Below are positions 1 through 9,761 of a stretch of DNA of 64,000 bases, piece by piece. The first letter of the stretch is position 1, and the number at the start of each line of letters is the position of its first letter. The position numbers and the translations under genes were made by a program. The stretch comes from Porphyrobacter sp. LM 6 (GTDB lineage: Bacteria > Pseudomonadota > Alphaproteobacteria > Sphingomonadales > Sphingomonadaceae). The notes under the pieces are model-generated. The model had not been told where the DNA came from and did not search any database. It saw only the letters and a program-made list of their open reading frames with translations. The stretch lies in NCBI RefSeq assembly GCF_001720465.1, contig NZ_CP017113.1:1364001-1428000 (forward strand), read 5' to 3'.

Positions 1-556
1 AGTCGGGATCGATCAGGACCTCGGCACTGCCGCGCGCGTTTCGCTGACATATTTCGACAGCGAGCTGGAGGGCGAGATCTTCACGACCTTCCCGCCCCCG
101 ACCTTCATCGCCACTCCCGCCAACCGCACCACGGAAAGCCGGCAGCGCGGGGTCGAGGTTTCGCTCGCGGCAAGGCTGGCCGATCACTGGACCCTCGATG
201 CGGCCTATTCCTACCTCGATGCAGAGGAGAACGGGGTGGAGGAAGTGCGCCGCCCGAACCACATTGCCAGCGCCGCGCTGACCTGGGCCGCGCCGGATGA
301 TGCGGCCTCGGCCACGCTGGTGGTGCGTTATAACGGCGAGACCCCCGACGTCGCCTTCACCGACCCCAGCTTCGTGCCGGTGCGGGTGAGCCTCGATGAC
401 TACACGCTGGTCAACTTCAACGCCCGCGTGCGGCTGACCGACGGCATCAACGCCTTCGCCCGGATGGAGAACATCCTCGGCGAGGACTACGAACAGGTGT
501 TCAGCTTTGTCTCGCCGGGGCGCTCGGCGGCGGTAGGGATTGAAGCGAGGTTCTAA
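1..556 (+). CDS. TonB-dependent receptor, C-terminal part (5' end outside window)
   Basis: The reading frame is open from base 2 to the stop at 554-556, so only the last ~184 residues are present. The residues alternate as in outer-membrane beta strands (for example DAAYSYLDAEENG, then YTLVNFNARVRLTDGINAF), and the protein ends in EARF with the terminal aromatic residue typical of outer-membrane barrels. The segment RMENILGEDYEQVFSF is the usual final-strand signature of TonB-dependent receptors. It would import a siderophore, vitamin B12 or another large ligand using TonB energy. The ligand cannot be told from this fragment, because the plug domain and TonB box lie outside the window. A hairpin terminator overlaps its stop codon. 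Confidence 0.85.
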   Translation, partial: VGIDQDLGTAARVSLTYFDSELEGEIFTTFPPPTFIATPANRTTESRQRGVEVSLAARLADHWTLDAAYSYLDAEENGVEEVRRPNHIASAALTWAAPDDAASATLVVRYNGETPDVAFTDPSFVPVRVSLDDYTLVNFNARVRLTDGINAFARMENILGEDYEQVFSFVSPGRSAAVGIEARF

Positions 557-571
557 CCAATCCTCGCTTTT
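543..571 (+). terminator. Hairpin terminator after the TonB receptor
   Basis: The arms AAGCGAGG (543-550) and CCTCGCTT (562-569) pair perfectly over 8 bp with an 11-nt loop and run into a short T stretch (568-571). The stem begins inside the last codons of the receptor gene. It separates the receptor from obgE. Confidence 0.6.
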
Positions 572-589
572 GGGAGAGGAAATGCATAA

Positions 590-1663
<1,074 letters not shown>

Positions 1664-1670
1664 TCTGCCG

Positions 1671-2789
1671 ATGCTGACGCGCCTTTCGGACATTGCCGCC
1701 GCGCGGCGGATCGTGGTCAAGATCGGATCGGCGCTGCTGGTCGGCGGCGGGCAGGCGCGCGAGGGCTGGCTGACGCGCATGGCGGGCGATCTGGCGGCGC
1801 TGCGCTCGAACGGCGCGCAGGTGATCGTGGTGAGTTCGGGCGCGATTGCGCTGGGCGCGGCGCGGCTGGCCTTGCCCAAGGGCGGTCGCGGGAGCCTTGC
1901 CGACGCGCAGGCTGCCGCCGCCGTGGGCCAGATCGCGCTCGCCGACCTGTGGAGCCGCGCGCTGGGAAGCGAAGGCATCACTGCGGCGCAGATGCTGCTG
2001 ACGCTGGGCGATCTCGAAGACCGGCGGCGTTATTTGAACGCCTCGGCCACGCTCGACCGGCTGCTGGAGGCGGGGACGATCCCCGTCATCAACGAGAACG
2101 ACTCCGTCGCCACCGAGGAAATCCGCTTCGGCGATAACGACCGGCTGGCCGCGCGCGTGGCGCAGGCGGCCAATGCCGATCTGGTGCTGCTGCTCAGCGA
2201 TGTGGACGGGCTCTACGACCGCGATCCGCGCGCGGAAGGTGCGACTCTCATTCCCGTGGTTGACGCCGTGACGCCCGAAGTGATGGCGATGGCGAGCGGG
2301 GCCTCGTCCTCCGGCCTCGGCTCGGGCGGGATGGTTTCCAAGCTGCAAGCCGCACAGATCGCGACGCGCGCCGGAATTGCGCTCGCCATCCTTAACGGCA
2401 CGCATGATGCGCCGATTGCCCATGCGCTTGCTGCGGGCACGGGGACGCTGTTCCTGCCCGTTCGCGCCGACAGCGCCCGCAAGGCGTGGCTCGGCGGGCG
2501 GCTCGCGCCGGCGGGCGAGCTGCGGGTCGACAAGGGCTGTGCCGAGGCGCTGAAGGGCGGGGCGAGCCTGCTTGCAGCGGGCGTGGTCGGCGTGTCCGGC
2601 ACCTTCCGGCGCGGCGATCTGGTCAGTGTCCTCAGCCTCAAGGGCGAGCGGCTGGCGCAGGGTCTCGCCGAATATGACGCAGCAGACATGCAGCTGATCG
2701 CAGGCAAGCGCGCCGAGGATCAGGCCGAGCGGTTGGGCTATGCCCCGCGCTCCTGCGTGATCCACCGCGATCACATGGTGCTGCTGTGA
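1671..2789 (+). CDS. proB: Glutamate 5-kinase
   Basis: A 372-residue enzyme that phosphorylates L-glutamate to glutamyl 5-phosphate, the first step of proline synthesis. The amino-acid kinase domain shows VVKIGSALL near residue 14, VIVVSSGAIALG near 50, NENDSVATEEIRFGDND near 140 and GSGGMVSKLQAA near 215. A C-terminal PUA domain (about residues 275-360) makes this the full-length two-domain form. The ATG at 1671 was chosen because it aligns with the normal start of the family; longer in-frame readings run through obgE. Its TGA overlaps the GTG of the next gene by 4 nt, which indicates translational coupling. Confidence 0.95.
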   Translation: MLTRLSDIAAARRIVVKIGSALLVGGGQAREGWLTRMAGDLAALRSNGAQVIVVSSGAIALGAARLALPKGGRGSLADAQAAAAVGQIALADLWSRALGSEGITAAQMLLTLGDLEDRRRYLNASATLDRLLEAGTIPVINENDSVATEEIRFGDNDRLAARVAQAANADLVLLLSDVDGLYDRDPRAEGATLIPVVDAVTPEVMAMASGASSSGLGSGGMVSKLQAAQIATRAGIALAILNGTHDAPIAHALAAGTGTLFLPVRADSARKAWLGGRLAPAGELRVDKGCAEALKGGASLLAAGVVGVSGTFRRGDLVSVLSLKGERLAQGLAEYDAADMQLIAGKRAEDQAERLGYAPRSCVIHRDHMVLL

Positions 2790-3703
2790 GCCTGTTGGCG
2801 ATCACCGGCGCGACCGGGTTCGTCGGGAGCGCGGTGCTGAACGAAGCCTTGGCGCAGGGCCATCAGGTGCGCGCACTCGCCCGCCGTGAACAGGCGGCGC
2901 GCAGCGGGGTCGAATGGGTGCGCGGCGATCTGGGCGATAAGGCGGCGCTTTCGGCGCTGGTCGCTGGCGCGGATGCGGTGGTCCATGTTGCGGGCCTGAC
3001 CAACACTCCCGATCCGGCGGAATTCGAGGCCGCCAATGTCACCGGCACCGCCAATGTGCTAGCGGCGATGACCGGGTCGGGCGTGCGGCGGCTGGTGTTC
3101 GTCTCCTCGCTCGCCGCGCGCGAGCCGAAGCTGTCGGCCTATGGCGCATCGAAAGCGCGGGCGGAGACGCTGGTGGAAGCGAGCGGACTCGACTGGACCA
3201 CGGTGCGTCCGCCCGGCGTCTATGGCCCGCGCGATATCGATTACCTCGACATGTTCCGCACCGCGAAATGGGGCTTCGTGCCGCTGCCGCCGGGCGGGGC
3301 GAGTTCGATCATCCATGCCGATGACCTTGCGAGCCTGCTGGTGGTGCTGGCCGCTGGCAATGCCGCGCCGACGAAGAAGAAGGTCTACGAGCCCGACGAT
3401 GGGCGCGAGGGCGGGTGGAGCCACAAGGAACTCGCCGCCGCGATTGGGCGCGCCGTCGGCAAGCAGAGCGTCTTCGCACCGCACTTGCCGCGCGCGGTGC
3501 TCGATGCTGCCGCTGCCGCCGACCGGATCGCCCGCGGCGACCGCGCCAAGCTCACGCCCGACCGCGTGGGCTACATGGCGCATCCCAACTGGGTGTCGCG
3601 CTTCGACCGCAAGGTGCCGCCGGGCATCTGGCAACCGCGTATCACCGGCGAGGAAGGTCTGAAATCGACCGCCGAATGGTACCGGCGCGAGGGGTGGCTT
3701 TGA
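2786..3703 (+). CDS. NAD-dependent epimerase/dehydratase (extended SDR)
   Basis: A 305-residue extended short-chain dehydrogenase. The Rossmann motif GATGFVGSAV lies at residues 7-16, the catalytic YGASKA motif near residue 117, and VRPPGVYGPRD near 140. These are shared by nucleoside-sugar epimerases, dihydroflavonol-reductase-like proteins and NDUFA9-type proteins. The substrate is not evident; the absence of a sugar-nucleotide gene cluster around it argues against a dedicated polysaccharide role. The GTG start overlaps the proB stop (GTGA), making it the last gene of the obgE-proB run. It converges on cysH with only 4 bp between the stop codons. Confidence 0.85.
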   Translation: MSLLAITGATGFVGSAVLNEALAQGHQVRALARREQAARSGVEWVRGDLGDKAALSALVAGADAVVHVAGLTNTPDPAEFEAANVTGTANVLAAMTGSGVRRLVFVSSLAAREPKLSAYGASKARAETLVEASGLDWTTVRPPGVYGPRDIDYLDMFRTAKWGFVPLPPGGASSIIHADDLASLLVVLAAGNAAPTKKKVYEPDDGREGGWSHKELAAAIGRAVGKQSVFAPHLPRAVLDAAAAADRIARGDRAKLTPDRVGYMAHPNWVSRFDRKVPPGIWQPRITGEEGLKSTAEWYRREGWL

Positions 3704-3707
3704 CCGC

Positions 3708-4484
3708 CTAGAGGAACGGTTCCTCGCCCGGCTTGTGGATGCCGCATTCGGTCTTGTCCCAGCCCTTCCAGCGGCCCGAGCGCGGGTCTTCGCCGGGCGC
3801 GACCTGGGTGGTGCAGGGCGAGCAGCCGATCGAGGGATACCCCTGCGCGATCAGCGGGTGGCGCGGCAGATCGTGGGCTGTGAAATAGGCGTTGATGTCC
3901 TCTGCCGACCAATCGATCAGCGGGTTGATCTTAAGCCGCCCCTGTGCGTCCGAGGTATCCACCTCGAAGCGCGGCAGGTTGGCGCGGGTCGCCGCCTGGA
4001 ACGCCTTGCGCCCGGTGAAGCTCGCATCGAACCCCGCCAGCGCCTTTTCGAGCGGACGCACCTTGCGGATTTCGCAGCAGCCATCGGGATCGTAGGACCA
4101 CCTGAGGCCGGTTTCGTCCTTCTTGGCGAGCTCGGCCGCATCAGGGGTCAGCACCACCAGATTGAGCCCGAGCCGCTCGACCAGAAGATCGCGGTAGGCG
4201 AGCGTTTCGGCAAAGTGCTTGCCGGTGTCGAGGAACAGCACCGGCACGGATGCGTCGACGCTGGCGACCAGATGCAGCAGAACGGCGCTTTCCGCACCGA
4301 AGCTGGAAACCACCGCGAGATCGCCCGCGAGGCCATCACGGATCACGCTTTCGAGCATTTCGTGCGTCGTGCTGCCGCGAAACATGCGGTTGAGCCGCAC
4401 CGCATCATGCTCGGTAAAGCGCGGCGCGAGGTCGAGCGCATCGCGTTGACGCCCGTTGGCAGCGATCCCGAGTTCAGGCTTCAT
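3708..4484 (-). CDS. cysH: Assimilatory adenylylsulfate (APS/PAPS) reductase
   Basis: Encodes 258 residues that reduce activated sulfate to sulfite. The PP-loop-like segment SSFGAESAVLL is at about residues 60-70. The Cys pairs C136-C137 (DGCCEIRK) and C221/C224 (GCSPC) are the four ligands of the [4Fe-4S] cluster that marks the APS-reducing class, and the catalytic Cys lies in KTECGIH (C247). Their presence suggests APS rather than PAPS as substrate. An upstream in-frame Met at 4550 exists, but the Met at 4484 starts the conserved protein and overlaps the preceding DUF934 gene by 11 nt. It is the distal gene of the sulfur operon. Confidence 0.95.
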   Translation of the reverse strand: MKPELGIAANGRQRDALDLAPRFTEHDAVRLNRMFRGSTTHEMLESVIRDGLAGDLAVVSSFGAESAVLLHLVASVDASVPVLFLDTGKHFAETLAYRDLLVERLGLNLVVLTPDAAELAKKDETGLRWSYDPDGCCEIRKVRPLEKALAGFDASFTGRKAFQAATRANLPRFEVDTSDAQGRLKINPLIDWSAEDINAYFTAHDLPRHPLIAQGYPSIGCSPCTTQVAPGEDPRSGRWKGWDKTECGIHKPGEEPFL

Positions 4485-4929
4485 GGCGCTTATCCGCGAC
4501 GGTCCGCCGCGCATCGGCAGCGCGCTGGTAGACGTTCTCCCAGGTCGCAAAGGCGCGTTTGGCGTCGTCTTCGTCGAGGCGCTTGTCGGGGGCGAAACTG
4601 TCGAACCCGCAGCGGCGCATATGGCTGAGCTGGTCGATCAGCACATCGCCGACCGCGCGCAATTCACCCGTGTAGCCCGCTTCGCGCAGGATGCGGGCGG
4701 CGGAGTAGCCGCGACCGTCGCCGAAGCCGGGGAAGTTGACCTCGACCAGCGCCAGCCGGTCAAGGAATGGCAGCAGCACGCGGGCATCGTCACCCGGCTC
4801 GATGCGAACGGCGGTGGCGTTGGTCTGGTCGCAGCAGGAATCGACGGTGACGGTCGCGTGATCGACCGGCTCGTCGTCGCGGAAGCGGAACTGCACTTCG
4901 TCGGGTGAGGTGCCAATGTCCTTAGCCAT
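4474..4929 (-). CDS. DUF934 family protein of the sulfite reduction operon
   Basis: A 151-residue protein of the DUF934 family, which is nearly always encoded between sulfite reductase and cysH in alpha- and betaproteobacteria. Visible family motifs are VEVNFPGFGDGRGYSAAR, LRAVGDVLIDQL and MRRCGFDSF. There is no signal peptide or membrane segment, so it should be cytoplasmic. Its biochemical role is not established; an accessory function in sulfite reduction is inferred from constant linkage. The start at 4929 overlaps the cysI stop by 8 nt, and the gene end overlaps cysH by 11 nt, so all three are translationally coupled. Confidence 0.88.
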   Translation of the reverse strand: MAKDIGTSPDEVQFRFRDDEPVDHATVTVDSCCDQTNATAVRIEPGDDARVLLPFLDRLALVEVNFPGFGDGRGYSAARILREAGYTGELRAVGDVLIDQLSHMRRCGFDSFAPDKRLDEDDAKRAFATWENVYQRAADARRTVADKRHEA

Positions 4930-6553
4930 AAAGCGCCTCCTTGAACGGCTCCATGCCGATGCGGCGGTAGGTATCGAGGAAGCGTTCGCCATCGGCGCGG
5001 GCGGCGAGGTAGACGTCGGTGACCTTCTCGACCGCAGCGATCACGCCGTCCTCGTCGAAGCCGGGGCCGGTGATCTTGGCGAGACTGACGTCCTCGGCCT
5101 CCGATCCGCCGAGCGAGAGCTGGTAGTTCTCGGTGCCCTTCTTGTCGACGCCGAGGATGCCGATGTGGCCTGCGTGGTGGTGCCCGCAGGCGTTGATGCA
5201 GCCGGAGATTTTCAGCTTCAGCTCGCCCACCACTTCGGTGCGTCCGGTTGCCGCGAAACGCTCTGAAATGCGCTGGGCCAGCGGGATCGACCGGGCATTG
5301 GCTAGCGAGCAGTAATCAAGTCCCGGACAGGCGATGATGTCCTCGATCGTGTCCATGTTGGGTGCGCCGAGGCCGGCTGCGTCAAGCGCGCTCCATACCG
5401 CGTGCAGATCGGCGATGCGGACGTGGGGCAGCAGCAGGTTCTGGGTGTGCATCACGCGCAGCTCGTCGAAGCTGTAGTCACGCGCGAGCTTGGCCACGAC
5501 GCGCATCTGCTCGGCGGTGGCATCGCCGGGAATGCCGCCTGCGGGTTTGAGGCTGATGACGGCAGAGACGTAGGCGTCATGCTTGTGGCGGTGCGTGTTG
5601 CGGTCGACCCACAGTGCGAAATCGGGATCGGAACGATCGAGTGTCTTCGGCCCGTCAACAAACGGGGGATCGGCAAAATGCTCGGCAATCCGCGCCAGCT
5701 CCTCGCGCGGCGGTTCCACGCCGACCGACAGCAGGTGCGCGAATTCCTCTTCGACCTGACGGATATATTCCGCCGCGCCAAGTTCATGGACGAGGATCTT
5801 GATCCGCGCCTTGTACTTGTTGTCGCGCCGACCGTAGCGGTTGTAGACCCGAAGGCACGCCTCGGCATAGGTGATGAACTGGTCGATCGGCACGAAGTCG
5901 CGAATGAGGGGCGCGATCATCGGGGTGCGGCCCATACCGCCGCCAGCATAGAACTGCGCGCCCACTTCGCCCGCGTCATTCTTCACGATCCGCACGCCGA
6001 TATCGTGCAGCCGCATCGCCGCGCGGTCCTTCTCGGATGCGATCACCGCGATCTTGAACTTGCGGGGGAGGTAGGTGAACTCCGGGTGGAAGCTCGACCA
6101 CTGGCGCATCAGCTCGGCATAGGGGCGCGGATCGACCACCTCGTCGGCGGCTGCGCCCGCAAAATGATCTGAACTAATGTTGCGGATGCAATTGCCGCTG
6201 GTCTGGATGGCGTGCATCTCGACCGTCGCCAGATCGGCGAGGGCATCGGCGCAGTCTTCCAGCTTGATCCAATTGTACTGGATGTTCTGGCGGGTGGTGA
6301 AGTGGCCGTAGCCGCGGTCATACTTCTCGGCGATGTCGGCGAGCATGTCCATCTGGCGGCTGTCGAGCGTGCCATAGGGGATCGCGACGCGCAGCATATA
6401 GGCGTGAAGCTGAAGATAGAGCCCGTTCATCAGCCGCAGCGGCTTGAACTGGTCTTCGGTGAGCTTGCCTTCGAGGCGGCGGCGGGCCTGATCGCGGAAT
6501 TCTTCCACGCGGGCATCGACCATCGCCTGATCGTAGGAATCGTAACGGTACAT
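4922..6553 (-). CDS. cysI: Nitrite/sulfite reductase hemoprotein (assimilatory sulfite reductase)
   Basis: A 543-residue siroheme/[4Fe-4S] reductase. It has the duplicated ferredoxin-like and siroheme-binding halves of the family. The cluster cysteines appear as CPGLDYC (CX5C) and GCINACGHH (CX3C) in the C-terminal half, and the siroheme-pocket segment HFTTRQNIQYNW is at about residue 100. The surrounding cysH, cobA and DUF934 genes indicate that sulfite, not nitrite, is the substrate. There is no flavoprotein subunit next to it, so the electron donor (ferredoxin or a distant CysJ) is unknown. It lies 1 nt downstream of the DUF2849 gene. Confidence 0.93.
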   Translation of the reverse strand: MYRYDSYDQAMVDARVEEFRDQARRRLEGKLTEDQFKPLRLMNGLYLQLHAYMLRVAIPYGTLDSRQMDMLADIAEKYDRGYGHFTTRQNIQYNWIKLEDCADALADLATVEMHAIQTSGNCIRNISSDHFAGAAADEVVDPRPYAELMRQWSSFHPEFTYLPRKFKIAVIASEKDRAAMRLHDIGVRIVKNDAGEVGAQFYAGGGMGRTPMIAPLIRDFVPIDQFITYAEACLRVYNRYGRRDNKYKARIKILVHELGAAEYIRQVEEEFAHLLSVGVEPPREELARIAEHFADPPFVDGPKTLDRSDPDFALWVDRNTHRHKHDAYVSAVISLKPAGGIPGDATAEQMRVVAKLARDYSFDELRVMHTQNLLLPHVRIADLHAVWSALDAAGLGAPNMDTIEDIIACPGLDYCSLANARSIPLAQRISERFAATGRTEVVGELKLKISGCINACGHHHAGHIGILGVDKKGTENYQLSLGGSEAEDVSLAKITGPGFDEDGVIAAVEKVTDVYLAARADGERFLDTYRRIGMEPFKEALYG

Positions 6554-6554
6554 G

Positions 6555-6851
6555 TCAGATCACCCAGTCAATGGCTTGGGGGTCTTGCGGCTTGAGCGTG
6601 AGGTCGGGCCGCACGGTCGGGCCGAGCGCGCGGATGCGGTCCTTGATGTGGGCGGGGCGCACGCCGTCGATGGTGCGGGTTGCCTCGATCGCATAGGGCA
6701 CGTTGACGCGCCGCGCGGCAACTTCGCGCGCCATGATTTCCTCGGCGTCTTCGCCGACATCGACGGCATCATTGACGTGGAGCGACCAGCCGCTGCCGTT
6801 CCACCAGGTGACAGCGCCCGAGCGCAGATCGTTGCCGGTGAGGATTTTCAT
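6555..6851 (-). CDS. DUF2849 domain protein
   Basis: A 98-residue protein beginning MKILTGNDLRSGAVTWW, a family repeatedly found between cobA and sulfite reductase in alphaproteobacteria. It contains the segments LHVNDAVDVGEDAEEIMA and VNVPYAIEATRTIDG. No cysteines, signal peptide or membrane helices are evident. The biochemical function is unknown; involvement in siroheme delivery or sulfite reductase assembly is only a guess from context. Its ATG overlaps the cobA stop (ATGA), and its own stop is 1 nt from the cysI start, so it is embedded in a tightly coupled operon. Confidence 0.85.
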   Translation of the reverse strand: MKILTGNDLRSGAVTWWNGSGWSLHVNDAVDVGEDAEEIMAREVAARRVNVPYAIEATRTIDGVRPAHIKDRIRALGPTVRPDLTLKPQDPQAIDWVI

Positions 6852-7606
6852 CGGGCAGCCTCCTCGGCCAGCGCGGCGACGGCGATGTCATCGCGCGCGG
6901 TAACTTCGCCGATGACGATGAGCGCGGGGCTCTTCACCGCTTCCGCCTCGACCAGATCGGGGAGCGCGGCGAGCAGCCCGCGCAGCACCCGCATTTCCGG
7001 GCGTGCGGCGTTCTCGATCACGGCGACGGGCATGTCGGGGGCAAGACCGTCGGCCATCAGCTTGTCGGCGATCTGCGCGGCGGTGGAGACGCCCATGTAG
7101 ATCACCAGCGTGCGGCCCTTGCCCGCGAGGCCCGACCAGTCCTGTTCGGACAGGCCCTTGCACTGGCCCGCGACGAAGCTGACGATGCTCGAGGCATCGC
7201 GGTGGGTGAGCGCGATCTGGGCGGCGGCGGCGGCGCCATTGGCGGCGGAGATGCCGGGGACCACCTCGACACGGACACCTGCGGCGCGCGCGGTTTCGGC
7301 TTCCTCGCCCCCGCGCCCGAAGATGAAGGGATCGCCGCCCTTGAGGCGCACGACATCGCGGCCACTGAGCGCCTCGCGCACCAGCAGCGCGTTGATCTCT
7401 TCCTGCGGCAAGGTGTGGCGCGCACGTTGCTTGGCGACCGAGATCAGCCGCGCGTCGCTCCGCGCAAGGCCGAGGATATCGGGGCCGATCAGCCCGTCAT
7501 GAACGATGACTTCGGCCCGCTCGATCAGGCGGGCAGCGCGCAGGGTAAGCAGGTCCACCGGACCCGGCCCCGCGCCGACGAGATAAATGGTGCCAGTCTT
7601 TCGCAT
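6848..7606 (-). CDS. cobA: Uroporphyrinogen-III C-methyltransferase (SUMT)
   Basis: A 252-residue tetrapyrrole methylase that makes precorrin-2 from uroporphyrinogen III using two SAM, the first committed step to siroheme. The N-terminal SAM-binding motif YLVGAGPGPVDLLTLRA is at residues 8-24. The family motifs VRLKGGDPFIFGRGGEE and VVPGISAANGAAA are near residues 83 and 108, and the fold ends in VIGEVTARDD. It is a free-standing SUMT; the dehydrogenase/chelatase step is encoded elsewhere in the window (37964-38833). Its position just ahead of sulfite reductase provides the siroheme cofactor. Confidence 0.93.
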   Translation of the reverse strand: MRKTGTIYLVGAGPGPVDLLTLRAARLIERAEVIVHDGLIGPDILGLARSDARLISVAKQRARHTLPQEEINALLVREALSGRDVVRLKGGDPFIFGRGGEEAETARAAGVRVEVVPGISAANGAAAAAQIALTHRDASSIVSFVAGQCKGLSEQDWSGLAGKGRTLVIYMGVSTAAQIADKLMADGLAPDMPVAVIENAARPEMRVLRGLLAALPDLVEAEAVKSPALIVIGEVTARDDIAVAALAEEAAR

Positions 7607-7673
7607 GGCACCGCAGATGGGCCAGCGCGCCCAGAGGCGCCAGCGAGAATGGATTGGCAGCGATGAAGCGGAA

Positions 7674-8861
7674 CTATACCCGCGCCAGGGCCTGCGCGAG
7701 ATCGGCGATCAGATCGGCGGTGTCCTCCAGCCCGATCGAGAGGCGTATGGCGGGCTTGCCGTCGGTGCCTTGCATGCAGCTGCGGTAATCCTCCGGCCGG
7801 ATCGGTAGGGCGAGGCTTTCGAACCCGCCCCAGCTGTATCCGATGCCGAACAGGTCGAGCGCGTCGGCCACGCGGGCCGAAGCCTGCGGATCATCGCTCG
7901 CCAACACGAAGGAAAACAGCCCGCACCCGCCGGTGAAATCGCGTCGCCACAGCGCGTGGCCGGGATCGGAAGGGAGCAGCGGGCACATCACCCGCGCGAC
8001 CTGCGGCTGGGCCTCCAGCCGTGTCGCGATTGCCAGCGCCGAGCGGGTCTGCGCTTCCAGCCGGATGCCCATCGTCCTGAGACCCCGCGCGGCGAGTGCG
8101 GCATCATCGGGCGAGACCACTTGCCCCAGCTCCTGGCTGACCCGTCGCAGCGCGGTGTACCAGCGCTTGCCCGCACTCGCGCTGCCCATCATCAAATCGG
8201 AATGCCCGCCGACATGCTTCGACAGGCTCATCATCACGATGTCGCAGCCGTGCGTCAGGGCCGAAAAGCCGAGCGGGCTCGCCCACGTGTTGTCGACCAT
8301 GCTCACCGCGCCATGTTCGCGGGCGATGGCGGCCAGCGCGGGGATATCGCTGACCTCGAAGGTCAGGCTGCCGGGGCACTCGAGCCACACCGCCTTCGCG
8401 CCTTGCCTGCACAGCGCACGGAAGCCTTCCAGATCACGCGGGTCGAAGAAGGTCGTCTCCACCCCCATCCGCGTCAGCAGCCCCGTCGCCATGTTGCGCG
8501 AGGGATCATAGGCGTTGTCGGCCATCAGCAGCCGGTCGCCCGGCTTCAGAACCGCGAGCATGCACCCCGCAATCGCCGCCACCCCGCTGGGATAGAGCAC
8601 TGTGCCATAAGCATCCGCCTCGATCGCGGTCAGCGCATCGGCCAGCGCCCACTGGGTCGGCGCGCCGCGGCGGCCATAGAAGAACTGCCCGTCGGCATTG
8701 TTGCCGCCCGCCGCGTGGCGATCGGCGTCCTTGTCATAGAGGTGGGTCGAGGCGCGCCACACGGGCGGGTTGACCACCGGCCCGGTCCATTCCTTGCGCC
8801 GTCCGCCGCGCACAAGGCGGGTTGCGGGCTTCAGATGCTTCTCATCGCCGCCGCCGCTCAT
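7674..8861 (-). CDS. metC: Cystathionine beta-lyase (trans-sulfuration PLP enzyme)
   Basis: A 395-residue Cys/Met-metabolism PLP enzyme. The family features are PVVNPPVWRASTHLYDK near the N terminus, QFFYGRRGAPTQWALADAL near residue 60, LYPSGVAAIAGCMLA near 95, and the PLP lysine in MMSLSKHVGGHSDLMMG near 215. The C-terminal half has GIGYSWGGFESLALP, the motif region typical of MetC rather than MetB. It would cleave cystathionine to homocysteine in methionine synthesis, although gamma-lyase activity cannot be excluded by sequence reading. It overlaps the stop of sseA by 4 nt and lies 67 nt upstream of cobA in the sulfur operon. Confidence 0.88.
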   Translation of the reverse strand: MSGGGDEKHLKPATRLVRGGRRKEWTGPVVNPPVWRASTHLYDKDADRHAAGGNNADGQFFYGRRGAPTQWALADALTAIEADAYGTVLYPSGVAAIAGCMLAVLKPGDRLLMADNAYDPSRNMATGLLTRMGVETTFFDPRDLEGFRALCRQGAKAVWLECPGSLTFEVSDIPALAAIAREHGAVSMVDNTWASPLGFSALTHGCDIVMMSLSKHVGGHSDLMMGSASAGKRWYTALRRVSQELGQVVSPDDAALAARGLRTMGIRLEAQTRSALAIATRLEAQPQVARVMCPLLPSDPGHALWRRDFTGGCGLFSFVLASDDPQASARVADALDLFGIGYSWGGFESLALPIRPEDYRSCMQGTDGKPAIRLSIGLEDTADLIADLAQALARV

Positions 8862-9715
8862 GCGTCAGGCCCTTGCGCCTTGGGGGTGGCGGGATCGGCG
8901 CTCCATTCGCTCCAGCTGCCATCGTAGAGCGCGGCGCTGTCCACGCCGAGGAGGTGCAGAGCGAACAGCAGCACGCTCGCCGTCACGCCGCTGCCGCAGG
9001 TGGTGGTGATCGGGCGGGCCAGATCGATCCCGGCGGCGGCGAACAGCGCGCGCAGTTCCTCGGGCGATTTCCATGTGCCGTCAGCGTTGAACACCGCGCT
9101 GAAGGGCAGGTTGAGCGCGCCGGGAATCCGCCCGTTCTGCCCGCCATGCACCGGATCGATCCCGCTGCCATAGACGCGGTCGGCGCTGCGGGCATCGAGC
9201 ACCTGTTCGGCCTTGCTATCGATATTGGCGAGCATCTGCGCCTTGGTGCGCACCCGTGTGGTCGGGGTGAAAGCGGCAGGTGTAGCAGGGGTAACAGCCG
9301 GCGTGCCGCTTTCCAGCGGACGGCCCTCGGCGCGCCACTTGGCAAGCCCGCCATCGAGGATCGCCACCTTGCCGCGCCCGCTGGCGGTGAGCACGAACCA
9401 CGCCCGCGCGGACGTGCGGATCGCGCTGTCATCATAGATCACGATCGTGTCATCGGCCCCGACACCGAGGCCCGCCAGCCGCGCCGCGATCTGATCTGGG
9501 GAGGGGAAGGCATAGGGGACTGGGGAACCCGGATCGAACAGGCTCGCAAGGTCGAGGAAGCGCGCGCCGGGGATATGCGCGGCGGCGAATTCGCCCGCCG
9601 CATCGCGCGCGGCTGCGGGCAGGTTATACGAGGCATCGAGCACCACAAGGCCCGGCCCGGCGAGGCGAGCGGCGAGCCATTCGGTCGAAACCAGATCGCT
9701 GTGAGATTGGGTCAT
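8858..9715 (-). CDS. sseA: 3-mercaptopyruvate/thiosulfate sulfurtransferase (two rhodanese domains)
   Basis: A 285-residue tandem rhodanese. The inactive N-terminal domain includes VYDDSAIRTSARAWF, and the C-terminal domain carries the active-site loop CGSGVTA near residue 233. That loop composition is diagnostic of mercaptopyruvate sulfurtransferase (thiosulfate enzymes have CRKGVTA). The linker region GGQNGRIPGALNLPF is also typical. An alternative start lies three codons upstream (9724); the Met beginning MTQSHSDLV is preferred. It is the first gene of the sulfur run and is coupled to metC by an ATGA overlap. Confidence 0.9.
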   Translation of the reverse strand: MTQSHSDLVSTEWLAARLAGPGLVVLDASYNLPAAARDAAGEFAAAHIPGARFLDLASLFDPGSPVPYAFPSPDQIAARLAGLGVGADDTIVIYDDSAIRTSARAWFVLTASGRGKVAILDGGLAKWRAEGRPLESGTPAVTPATPAAFTPTTRVRTKAQMLANIDSKAEQVLDARSADRVYGSGIDPVHGGQNGRIPGALNLPFSAVFNADGTWKSPEELRALFAAAGIDLARPITTTCGSGVTASVLLFALHLLGVDSAALYDGSWSEWSADPATPKAQGPDA

Positions 9716-9761
9716 GGGCGCCACCCTAGCGCCCTCGCTCCTTGCCGCAAAGCGTGCGCGG

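Noticed and set aside
9716..9761. SAM riboswitch before the sulfur operon
   Set aside because: Only 46 bp lie between sseA and its neighbour, too short for SAM-I or SAM-II aptamers, and no such pattern is visible.
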